Origin: Oscheius dolichura
Lineage: Eukaryota; Nematoda; Chromadorea; Rhabditida; Rhabditidae
Assembly: GCA_932521035.1 (NCBI GenBank)
Contig: OW051497.1
Location: forward strand, 7,874,001 to 7,938,000
Length of the DNA: 64,000 nucleotides
Direction: 5' to 3'
Position numbers and translations under genes: made by a program. This document shows positions 35,691 to 44,996 of this stretch, in pieces; the stretch's first letter is position 1; every line of letters begins with the position of its first letter. The notes beneath the pieces are model-generated. The model was not told where the DNA came from, ran no database searches, and worked only from the letters and a program-made list of their open reading frames with translations.

Positions 35691-36260
35691 TTCTCAATTT
35701 TCCTAGGGCTAAGAGACCAGGCCTGGTTGCCGCTAACGTTGCCGGCGCTGCTCTCCTGTTGCCAGATGTCATTCCTTGAGCTAGCCAGGGGCAATAGTTC
35801 AGAGTAGCTGAGGCATCCTGGGAGATGTTTCTACGACGAAAAGCAAATGACGTGTTCATAAAAGAAAAACGATCTGTTTAATGAGAATGGGCCCTTCTTA
35901 AACCCAGCGATAGCTTGTATACTTCTAGGTCTGTATGAGATGAACCGCCACGTCCACTTACAAGTGTGAAGAAGTAAATTTACCTAGCATAGCCACCAGG
36001 GTAAAAGTGGCTTCCTCAGGCTTGTGACTGCCCTTATCTATTGCATATTTCTCGGAAATTCTGCGGTGATGCCGATCAGAGGAACATCACTCATGTGATC
36101 TTGGACTTACGAGAGAAATTTCATAAATGTTGTGATTTTTTAAGAAGGAGGTGTGAATAAGGTTGACTCACAGATTTGAACAACTGCTAGGCAGATGTTT
36201 CGTGTCACAGGGCAGATGTTCTTGGTTAGTTAACAGCTCTTCGGTGCAATCGGAACTTTC
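35691..36260. other. Intergenic, upstream of the GH5 gene
   Basis: Between divergent genes: the promoters of the small gene (minus side) and the GH5-like gene (plus side). I see no exon. Confidence 0.4.
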
Positions 36261-36267
36261 TATAAAG
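36261..36267 (+). promoter_or_regulatory. Possible TATA box of the GH5-like gene
   Basis: TATAAAG about 55 bp before the GH5-like start codon. A TTTCAG acceptor lies one base before the ATG, so the transcript is probably also trans-spliced. Confidence 0.35.
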
Positions 36268-36320
36268 TCAAACTTCTCTTTTATTTTCACCATTCAACCG
36301 ATACGTCTAGGCGTTTCAGG

Positions 36321-38140
36321 ATGTCACTTTTTCTATTGTTTCTCTCCATTTACATTGCACCTTTCGTTTCTCCTCGTCCTAGCCAGGACATGACACTTTC
36401 CGAAATGCAGTCGAATATTAAAGATGGTAAAATATTCATGTATGGAACAACTCTTGCTGGGTGGCTTGTGGCTGATTACACCTTCACTGAAAGTAGAATT
36501 TACACAGATTTCTAATAATTGAGAACTGTTTAGACTCACCAGCATGGAAAAATGTTTCGGTGGAGACGGCGAAAGAAGGAGAATACGCCACCATGAAGTA
36601 CCTCGGGCGTAAAAAAGGTTTGCTTCCGAGTTGTAGACCCAGTTCGAAAGTAGTACAGCACCTAGGTACCTTGAGATATTCTGATAGAGCCAGAAATTCA
36701 TAAAAACACAAGCAGCTTTCAGGAAACGATCAATTCAAATCTCATCGAGAAAACTTTTACACTGAACAGGATTTCGCTGACATTGCTTCTGCTGGACTGA
36801 ACGTCGTCCGCATTCCAGTTGGATATTGGATTCTTGGCCATGACAACAGTGGAAGAGTGTACAATCCTTACGCCTGGAAGATGTATGCTAAAGGCGTGAT
36901 AGGCTATCTGGACAAGGCTATCAAAGTCTGGGCTCCTAAGTACAATATCCTGGTTATTATTGTCATACAGGCCGCTAAAGGAAGCCAAAATGGGTACGGT
37001 AGTTCTGCACCAGTAGAGCCAGGTTAACTCTTAAGGATTTAAACAAATGAACTGTAATCTTTTAAGGAAGCAGCAACTGGTGGCGATATCGAGAGAACAT
37101 AAACAACACTCTGGATACTGTGGAATTTCTCGCTAAACACTACAGTAGCGATCACGCTTTCCTGGGTAAATATACCGTATTCTTACTAGCAAACGATGTC
37201 ATATAGAGCTAATCTGAAAACCGCTAGTAGTCTGATCTCAACTTTTTCAAAGTAGTTCCGTTATTGAAATGAGGGGAAATTTTGGGCCAACCATCGGTTG
37301 ATGATTTCAGTTCAGTAGTCCCAAGACCACTGTATAACGGTATCTCCCTGTACGAGCGCTCTACTCTTCTGTAGCCAATTCCAGTAAAGGAAGCCATTTA
37401 GGTATTGCTCTTCTAAACGAACCGGTGAATGAGCAGAAATATGTGGCTCACGGTATGACCCCAAACGACATCTTGAAACAGTACTATTATGATGCCTACG
37501 GAAGAGTTCGACATGATGCGTCGTCGAACTGTCTCTTACTGATCTCTCCTCTGCTTCACGAGCAAGGTGAGCCCTTTTCGACAGCTTGAAGAGGAATAAG
37601 GGGAAGAATAAATAGTTCAGGTAATAAAGAAGGAGAGTGGGAGACCTTTATGATGTTTGCCGATGATCCAGAAGACCCTGCTAAAGACAGCTTCGACAAC
37701 ATCCGTGTCGAATGGCATCCTTACTATCTCTCGGACCCTACCAATTACACGGTTGATGAGGTTATTCCGAATTCCATATGGTATTGATAAAGTTCCAGAT
37801 TCTGAAAGAGGCTGTCCTTTACAAGAATCGGATACAGCTATGGGAAGGCAACCCACTTTTCATCGGAGACTGGAATCTTGATTCTGCAGTCAATATGACC
37901 AAGGGACAGCTAAAGCTATTCGGCAAGGTATCAGCTGTCTTATACAATAAGATTGAAATTATTCAGATCCAAATGGACTCTTATTCCATTTCCCCTGTGA
38001 GAGGTTGGTCCTTCGGCGCTTGGAAACATTATGGAGATGATGAGAAATTAGACAAGTACGCTCCAAGATCAACCATCGAAGGTGGTCGGCGGAGCATGAA
38101 GGCTATGCTTCGCAGTAGAATTCTCCCGTATCTCGCTTAA
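36321..38140 (+). CDS. GH5 exo-beta-1,3-glucanase-like secreted protein, altered active site
   Basis: Seven exons (36321-36492, 36534-36617, 36723-36998, 37067-37165, 37402-37566, 37621-37760, 37799-38140) give 425 residues with a signal peptide (MSLFLLFLSIYIAPFVSP). Fungal-type GH5_9 landmarks appear in order: ENFYTEQDFADIASAGLNVV, RIPVGYW, GSQNG, ALLNEP (acid/base Glu), WHPYYL, and late GWSFGAWK. Two positions depart from the family. The DLHGAP motif before GSQNG is replaced by VIQAAK, losing the conserved His. The nucleophile motif GEW is GDW (IGDWNLD), Glu to Asp. Hydrolysis is therefore probably weak or lost, leaving glucan binding as one possible role; that is inference. It is the first of three neighbouring + strand genes linked to beta-1,3-glucan. 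AATAAA is at 38160-38165. Confidence 0.85.
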
Positions 38141-38159
38141 ATTATTTTCTTATTCCATT

Positions 38160-38165
38160 AATAAA
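38160..38165 (+). terminator. Polyadenylation signal, GH5-like gene
   Basis: AATAAA about 20 bp after the stop codon. Confidence 0.5.
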
Positions 38166-38325
38166 AGGGTTCAAGCTACACACAATTGTAAGAACAATTG
38201 TTCTACATAGCCGACACGTAGGCTGTGAGTCACTCGCGGATGTTTTTAACCATCCGACAACTGTCTATTAAACAATTCCGGGAAGGTTAAAAAGCGTCAG
38301 ATTGTACGCCAAACGGGCTCAAAGC

Positions 38326-39234
38326 ATGAGACTCATACTCCTGCTTCCATTGCTCGGCGCAGCTCTGGCTTGTAACAGCCATAATGGGCAGGTCTGCATG
38401 AAGGTAAGAGACATTTGAAGAATCTTAAACGCCATATAGATTGTGAACAAATGCTCCTTCCCTATCTGGCCTGGAATCATGGGACAGAAGCACACACCAG
38501 ATCCTAGTGGCTTCCAACTGAACGCTGGTAGGTCCGTCCAGATTTTAAGACCATTATCCTTTTCTAGGGAACTCGCGTGATATTTATGTCCCCGACGGAT
38601 GGACGGCAGGCCGAATTTGGGCTCGTACCGGTTGTGATGGAAACTTCCACTGCCAGACTGGTGGTTGCGGAAGAGGGGAGAAATGCAGCGGACGAACTGG
38701 GGCGCCGCCGGCATCTCTGGCCGAATTCACTTTGAACGGGCATGGAAACCAAGATTACTATGACGTCTCACTGGTGGACGGGTTCAATATTCCCGTTGCC
38801 ATCTATCCAATTGAAGGAACTTATAACGGAAATGGGGGTGAGACCTTTTTAAAGCAAAAATTTCCTTTCTAGGGCAATATTCTTGCAAAAGAGCCGGAGA
38901 CTGCAATCAGAATCTCCTCGATGTTTGCCCTCAAGAGCTGAAAAAAATTGTAAACGGAAAAACTGTAGCTTGCAAAAGCGCCTGCCTCGCCATGAACACT
39001 GACGAATACTGTTGCCGTGGCAGATTCAACAAACCACACACTTGCAAGAGTTCCACGTGGCCCAAGAATTACCCGGCTATCTTCAAGGTAATCTGGCTCA
39101 TTGCTAAATAAAATATTTAATTCCAGAGAGCTTGTCCTACAGCCTACAGTTACGCTTACGATGATCAGAAGAGTACTTTCACCTGCAGAGGAAGAGGAAC
39201 CAAGAGTCCCGCCTACACTATTCAGTTCTGTTGA
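38326..39234 (+). CDS. Thaumatin-like protein
   Basis: Secreted disulfide-rich protein of the plant PR-5/nematode thn type. Many members bind or cleave beta-1,3-glucan and inhibit fungi. Five exons (38326-38403, 38440-38527, 38568-38837, 38873-39087, 39127-39234) give 252 residues. A signal peptide ends at AALA. VNKCSFPIWPGI matches the family start. GRIWARTGCDG with GRGEKCSG fits the signature region. LAEFTLNG, YYDVSLVDGFNIP and YCCRG follow, and it ends TIQFC with the terminal Cys of the first disulfide. The acidic cleft residues (REDDD pattern) appear largely kept: Arg in GRIW, Glu in AEF, Asp in DVSLVDG. AATAAA at 39276. It sits between two glucanase-family genes, all in the same direction. 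Confidence 0.9.
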
Positions 39235-39275
39235 ATAGCAAACTTGACCGGAATTGTTGATTGTTTGTAGCTTGA

Positions 39276-39281
39276 AATAAA
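39276..39281 (+). terminator. Polyadenylation signal, thaumatin-like gene
   Basis: AATAAA about 42 bp after the stop codon. Confidence 0.5.
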
Positions 39282-39387
39282 TGCTTTTTTTGTGAGAATT
39301 TCGCCCGGCGAATATCTGGGGCCTGTTTTAGCTCTGGATCAAATTTGTAGCTTCTAATTAGAAACTATAGAACAGGACTTGTCATAG

Positions 39388-39623
39388 ATTAAAGGAACCC
39401 TGAGGGACCTAAGCGGATTACTGTAGCAGAGAAAAATGGGACAGCGAAATTTTCGTTTTCCTAAAAAACTGAAAACACTGTTCGAAAGAGCGTTAAAGAC
39501 TACATTGAATAATCTAGGGTTCTACCTATTTCTCCTTTTCTGTGAGCGCGCGCTTGCCTGATGGAGCGCACTCGCTTGGGGGCCATTGCGCTGGCGCAGA
39601 GGTCCCTGAGGGTTCCTTTAAAG
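39388..39623. mobile_element. MITE-like element with TTTAAAGGAAC terminal inverted repeats
   Basis: The left end reads ATTAAAGGAACCCTGAGGGA and the right end is its inverted copy (TCCCTGAGGGTTCCTTTAAA). The 236-bp interior is non-coding and GC-rich near the right end. No transposase is present, so it would be non-autonomous. A further right-type end alone lies at about 39892-39915. Confidence 0.6.
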
Positions 39624-40076
39624 AAACCTAGGAAGCTGATTGTAGATTTTCGCGCACTTTGAGAAAGTCCGGGAAATGAGTTTTTCATGCATGCGCAATT
39701 TACACGTTTCTTTGCTTTTTTAACTTTAATTTTGATCACTTGGCCTTATTTTCCATCAATAATAGAAGGCAGGTCAAGAAAACGCTAGAAACTACGAAGA
39801 AATACGCTAAAACGTTCGAAATTCAAATGCGCGCCAGAGGCAAGGGACGCTTGCGGGGACAGTCGCCACGGGACCACTGCCCCCAGCGGCGAGGTCCCCG
39901 ACGGTTCCTTTAAGACTTATTCGAACATCTTTGAACACTGTTCCTACTGCCAACTGTTTCGCAAACATGTTTTCAAGGAGTTCAGTTGAAGTCTTATACA
40001 CCTGTTAGGAAAGAGGTGGGCTCAAACTACACACTTCCTCCTTGAAATATCCGACAACTGCTCCTCAAGGCCCCTT
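39624..40076. other. Intergenic with a solo repeat end
   Basis: Contains a solo right-type repeat end at about 39892-39915 (GGTCCCCGACGGTTCCTTTA). Otherwise no exon is seen. It is the upstream region of the GH128-like gene. Confidence 0.4.
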
Positions 40077-40084
40077 TATAAAAA
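40077..40084 (+). promoter_or_regulatory. Possible TATA box of the GH128-like gene
   Basis: TATAAAAA about 220 bp before the ATG. A CTTTTCAG acceptor two bases before the ATG implies that the intervening 200 bp is an outron removed by trans-splicing. Confidence 0.4.
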
Positions 40085-40305
40085 GAGACAAGAAACAGCC
40101 GGCCGACCGCAAGTCAACTGATTTTGAGCCATGATTCACCGAATCTCTTCACATTTTTATTTTTACTAAAATTAAATTTAATGTATTCCTCTATGCCTCT
40201 CTGTTTGGGAAGCAAAACTCTTATTATTCTTAAATCTCATGTTCCCCATTGAGAGAAATGAAAAGTTTCCTGACTTTAAATGACGCAATCTTTTGCTTTT
40301 CAGTC

Positions 40306-41195
40306 ATGGGGAAGTTTTCCATACTTCTTCTACTCGCATTGACAATCTCCTTTATTAATACCAAGTCCCATAAAAGAGGAATTGCCTACAATCTCAAGAG
40401 TGTAGGAGATATATCCGCCCTCTCCCCTGGCGTCTCCTGGTGGTACAACTGGGATTTATTCAGAAACGGAGGTATTCCTAACAACTACCGAAGTCGCTTC
40501 AACATGGAGTACATTCCAATGTTGTGGAATGAAATATTCGACGAAGATGAAGCTGTCAATGTGATCAACTCTTTGGGGGTTAAGTACTTCATGGTACTGA
40601 ACGAGCCGAACCTCATCAACCAGGCTAACCGAGCACCGGATCATGCTGCCCGCATCTGGCCGAGGTTTGAGAGAGTTGCTGCGAGAACAGGGGCCAAGAT
40701 TGTTGGACCACAGCTGACTTGGGGGACTATGCCACACTTTGAAGACCCCAGAGTGTGGATGGACAACTTCATCGCAGCCTACAGGTATACAGGACAGTAA
40801 ACATTAATTAGATACCTTTAGAATGCAGAACAATGGGCGCTATCCGAGAGTCGATGCCATCGGGTTTCATTGGCTAGACTACGGACTCGACAACCAATTG
40901 AATCGGTTGAAGAAGTATGGAAAGAAGTTCTGGGTAACAGAAATGGCAAACTGGCATGACGAGTACGACGGGGCCCAGGTGTATTCACTCGAGAAACACA
41001 AGAAGGAATGCAGGGTTAGAGATTTCTTCTACCTCACCTCCTTTTAAGGATATGGTCGCAATTTGCGAAAGACGCTCAGACGTAGAGCGATACGCTTGGT
41101 TCACTGGTCGATTGGGTAACGATCCACACCATACTTCTCTTCTTCGTGAAAACGGTGTCCTTTCCGGTCTCGGGCATGTATACATCAACGCATAG
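40306..41195 (+). CDS. GH128-like glycoside hydrolase (putative beta-1,3-glucanase)
   Basis: Secreted TIM-barrel enzyme related to the fungal Asl1/GLU1 group (GH128), which cleaves beta-1,3-glucan. Three exons (40306-40784, 40822-41014, 41049-41195) give 272 residues. A signal peptide (MGKFSILLLLALTISF) is followed by RGIAYN, GVSWWYNWD, PMLWN and MVLNEPNL, whose Glu fits the acid/base. KIVGPQLTWG and FIAAYR come next, then IGFHWLDY. FWVTEMANW has the Glu at the nucleophile position. AWFTGR and GVLSGLGHVYINA close the barrel. All recognisable catalytic positions are kept, unlike the neighbouring GH5-like protein. AATAAA follows at 41227. The family is called from these motifs; a profile search would settle it. 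Confidence 0.85.
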
Positions 41196-41226
41196 TCGCC
41201 CGAATATGCTTTACCACTGGGTGACT

Positions 41227-41232
41227 AATAAA
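41227..41232 (+). terminator. Polyadenylation signal, GH128-like gene
   Basis: AATAAA about 32 bp after the stop. The convergent Hsp70-like gene ends about 110 bp further on. Confidence 0.5.
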
Positions 41233-41340
41233 CTTCATAATGTATTCGTTGGATATTATTTTTTACTTTAAAACGATTTGGTGTCTATAGAAATAACATT
41301 TAGTGAAGATTGACAAGTGAAGTACAGTTCTGAAATTTCT

Positions 41341-43146
41341 TCAATAACCTTCCTCCTCGTAATAAACTTCTTCAATATGGTCGGACTCCTCCTCATCAGC
41401 CCGGAACTTCTTTGTCTCCCTGCTCTTCCTTTCCATGCCGTCTTCAAACAATCGACGCTTGCGGTTGGTAATAGTGAGCTCCTTCGACTTCCCAGTGGAG
41501 TTATCGGTAGCCTTCACTGTGAGTATCCCATCGAAATCAATATAGAAGCTTATCTGAAAACAAATCAAATTAAATTATTGTCTGTATATCCAATTGTAAG
41601 GAGTGCAGCATCTTTAGTCAAAGAATATAAATTACCTGAACTTTTGAGTCATCCGTTGGAACTCCACAAATATCGAACTGCCCGATAACCCTATTATCCT
41701 TAACCATGGCCCGCTCTCCTTCTACGATTTGAATTGAGACATTAGACCGGCCCCACTCCATGAGTTCCCTCTTGGTGAAGATTCGAGTCCCCTTCGTCGG
41801 GATCGCCGTGTTTCTCTGTAATATTTTGATTGAAATTATGAATGCAACAAACCAAATGATAGGTGTCTTAACTCCTCCGCGAGTTGTTATACCCAGAGTA
41901 TACGGGATGACGTCCAAAACTACGAGATCCTTTAGAGTCTCACCTTTGACTCCAGACACAATAGCAGCTTGGATAGCGGCTTCGTAAATGGCGGCCTCGT
42001 CGGAGTTGACAGTTTTGTTCAAATGCTTGCCATTGAAGTAACGAGAAAGGTTTTCTTGGACCTTGGGGATACGAGAGCATCCTCCTACCAGCATTATTTC
42101 TTCGACCTTCTTCTTGTCAATATTGGCGTCACGAAGAGCCTTCTCAACGGGATTCAAGATGTTCCGGAAAAGATCATCACAAAGCTCATCGAAACGGGCC
42201 CGGGTGATGCTACTGTAAAAGTCAATTCCCTCGAAGAGTGAGTCAAGCTCGATGGAGGCTTCAGGCATGAAAGAAAGAGTTCGCTTGGCTTGTTCGCAAG
42301 CTGAGCGGAGGCGGTAGAGAGCTGTTCGATCCGAAGAGAGATCCTTGTTGTACTTGTGTTTGAACTCCTTTACGAAATGCCCGAGCATTCTGTTATCAAA
42401 GTCTTCTCCTCCCAGGTGATCTCCAGCAGTGGGCTTGACGTCGAAAATCTTGTCTTCGACATTGAGGATGGAAACGTTGCAGGCGCCTCCCCCACTGTCG
42501 ACTACCGGAACATTGACTTCTTTCTTCTCATTTCTTGGACTGTTCAAATCATAGTGAATTGCGGCACTTGTAGATGGACTGATAACATGAATCACATTGA
42601 GACCCGCGTCGGCTCCTGCTTTCTTGATAATTTCACGTTGAGAGTGGTTGTAATGAACGGGCACCGTAACGACAGCATCCTATAAAAGGAAAATAATGAA
42701 AAGCATTAAACCGAAACTACCTTTACAGACTGTTTAAGGAATCGGTGTACTTCAGTTTAGCGAGGATCATGGAAGAGATCGCCTCAGGGGCGAGAATCTC
42801 GGAGTTAATCAAGAACTTGGGCTTGTTTCCCTCGTGCAAGACTCGGCAGGGCAAATTTCTGATGTCCGTTTGAACCTCCAGCTCGTCATACTTGCGGCCC
42901 ACCAGGCGAAAATATCATTGAAAGATGAGGAACCAACTAACCGAAAATAGTGTTCGCCGGATTCCTTTTGCCCTGGTCCTTGGCAGCATCTCCAACAAGG
43001 TATTCGGCCCCGGTGTGGGCAACATACGATGGCATCTTACGGTTTCCATGATCGTTGGGGATGATCTCCGCCTTGCCATTCATAAAAACTCCAACGGATG
43101 GGTTTTTTGTGCTCAGGTCAATGCCAATTACGTGAACTGAAGACAT
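41341..43146 (-). pseudogene. Divergent Hsp70-like gene, probably degenerate
   Basis: Blocks cover the Hsp70 nucleotide-binding and substrate-binding domains: 42942-43146, about 42720-42917, 41849-42679, 41636-41817, 41341-41553. Clear Hsp70 text includes [64 protein letters not shown] and YIDFDGILTVKATD. ATP-site motifs have drifted: GIDLSTKN instead of GIDLGTT, and DSGGGACN instead of DLGGGTFD. The NEPTAAA motif is SPSTSAA. Two breaks appear: after NTIFG no acceptor AG restores phase before GRKYDE, and the frame changes by one between LAKLKYTD and the following KQSVKDAVVTVP. The protein would end at EEVYYEEEGY without the helical lid. Either a pseudogene or a fast-evolving non-canonical member. 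The ATG follows a CTTTCAG acceptor. Confidence 0.65.
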
Positions 43147-43416
43147 CTGAAAGCAAAAGGCGCTCTAAAGGAAAGAATCTCCGACATGATAAAAAGCCAG
43201 CAGGCTCGCCCAGGTCGGGTGTAATCAGTTATTAGGGGGACAATGTAGTGCTACTGGGTCAGATATCACGCAATTCTGGAACAGTCTGCTCTCTTTAGGA
43301 AAAAAAAAGCCACAGAAGGGGCACGAGTTAAAAGAAAAGAGCAAGGAGAGGGGGGAAATAAAGATGACAAAAAAAGCCTGACGCCGCAGACATGCGTATG
43401 TTTTTCTTTTTAGGCA
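43147..43416. other. Hsp70-like upstream region
   Basis: 270 bp between the Hsp70-like start and the right direct repeat. I see no clear heat-shock element array (no run of alternating nGAAn/nTTCn of three or more). Confidence 0.3.
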
Positions 43417-44100
43417 GAGACAAGGTGCCGCTCTTCCCCAAATTTTAGTACGACACATCATTACAAACATGGAAAGAAAAACTGACTAAAAGGGACAGAT
43501 TTGTATAGATAAAGAGAAGCGTTTTGCATCTAAAATTTTGGGGTCATGCAGAAGCGCTTAGCCTGGCGGATCCGTAAACGATTTCTGTACATTGCTTAGT
43601 TTCGATGAGAGCTAGATGTACGTAAGCGTCTCATGATATTTTACAGACATATAACTAATAGTGTATTGTCTAGTAAAATTTCGAATCTATTTTGCGATCA
43701 CAACTAAACATGAGAAAAAAAAAGAAAAAAACCAGAAGAAATTACTCTTTATTTGCCATCATTTGGAGGACGACGAGCGGCGACGGCATTGAAGAAGTCC
43801 TCCAGGGTGGAAGCTGGAGGGAGACGGAGAGGACGGGCACCAGGAAGAAGCTCTGCCACGACGCGGAGAGGGCGGCGAGAGCGGCGCAGGAACGGCAGCG
43901 GACCAGGCGGTACGGGCGGCGGCAGGGCCACGAAAACAACCTAAAAACAGTAGTAGGAGACTATAATAAGAGAAAATAAAAACTGACCTTCTGGAGCTCG
44001 GTCATGGGGAAGAATGAATGGTCTGACCAGGATCCGTCCTAAGTCGACTTGACACGAATTAACTTTACAAAATTTCAACGTGTTCTTGGTCTTCTAGCGG
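43417..44100. repeat. Direct repeat, right copy (about 0.68 kb)
   Basis: Near-identical partner of 35004-35690, same orientation. The left boundary is sharp (begins GAGACAAGGTGCCGCTC in both); the right boundary decays over about 60 bp. Confidence 0.85.
43749..44005 (-). CDS. Small Pro/Arg-rich protein, copy 4 (intact, identical to copy 3)
   Basis: Exon 1 (43988-44005) encodes MTELQK, with exon 2 at 43749-43940. The predicted 69-residue protein is identical to copy 3, so the duplication is recent or homogenised by gene conversion. The upstream block with GACACGAATTAACTTTAC is also kept. Confidence 0.55.
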
Positions 44101-44996
44101 CCGGCCTCCATTTTCCTAGGACTAGGGGGCCAGGCCCGGTTGCTGCTGACGTCGTCTGCCGTGCATCCAGGATCATCCTCACCTCCCACCGCGGTCGCGC
44201 TAATAGTTAAGGGCAATTTATACATAATATTTTTACGCTCTTGCTATTCATTATGTCTATGAAACCGTGTCATATCCTTTTGTGCCGGTTATTTATACAT
44301 ATCATTGTTAATGCCATCAACTTGATCTCGGTATCTTTATCTGATCTTCCTCAGAGAAATATTCTAGTCATTCCTCTGCTGAGTCCTTTAATTTTGTGAT
44401 TGTTCCGCCTTTTTCGTTTGTTATCTACCACATTTGTTTTACCCAACATGTACCATTTCTTGATAGCTTTATTCGTACAGATTAAAATTAAGAACCAAGT
44501 ATGAATTTCTTTTGAGAGGACTTTGTCTGAAGATTTCTCTGAATTGTTCTCAATCACGGGATTTATAATATAAATACAATGTCTTTTTGGAATCAATGAC
44601 GTCATAGGAAGTAAGGAAGAATCACAAGTGTACTGACTACCAGAAAGAGAGATTGCTTCATGAGCACGGGTTGACTAGCAGCGTATAGGAAACTCAGGAA
44701 CACGAATGAGGAAAGTGGTGGGGACGGCTAGCGTCTCCCCGGGGGCTATCACACTAAATAAAGATATATATATAAACGAGATTACATGTCCGGGTACAAG
44801 ATCACCGCCAGGGTATACATATAAGAGTGGTTAATTATTGGCTATTTCAATAAAATTATAGGGGGGAATGAAAGTGTACAAAAGAAGGAAAACTATGAAC
44901 CTAATAGAAATCTACACATAATAATAAGTTATTTTAGATAACCGAAACCTTCGGTCCTGAAAAATAACTGTTAATAAAAAGTAAAAGGAAAAATTC
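44101..44996. other. Intergenic, AT-rich
   Basis: Between the right repeat and the TAF3 stop. A frame at 44351-44605 (-) has no recognisable content. It presumably includes the TAF3 3' UTR. Confidence 0.4.

Noticed and set aside
36001-36320. Upstream ATG frame at 36163 as the GH5 start
   Set aside because: The frame is interrupted relative to the GH5 exon, and the ATG at 36321 directly after TTTCAG gives a proper signal peptide.
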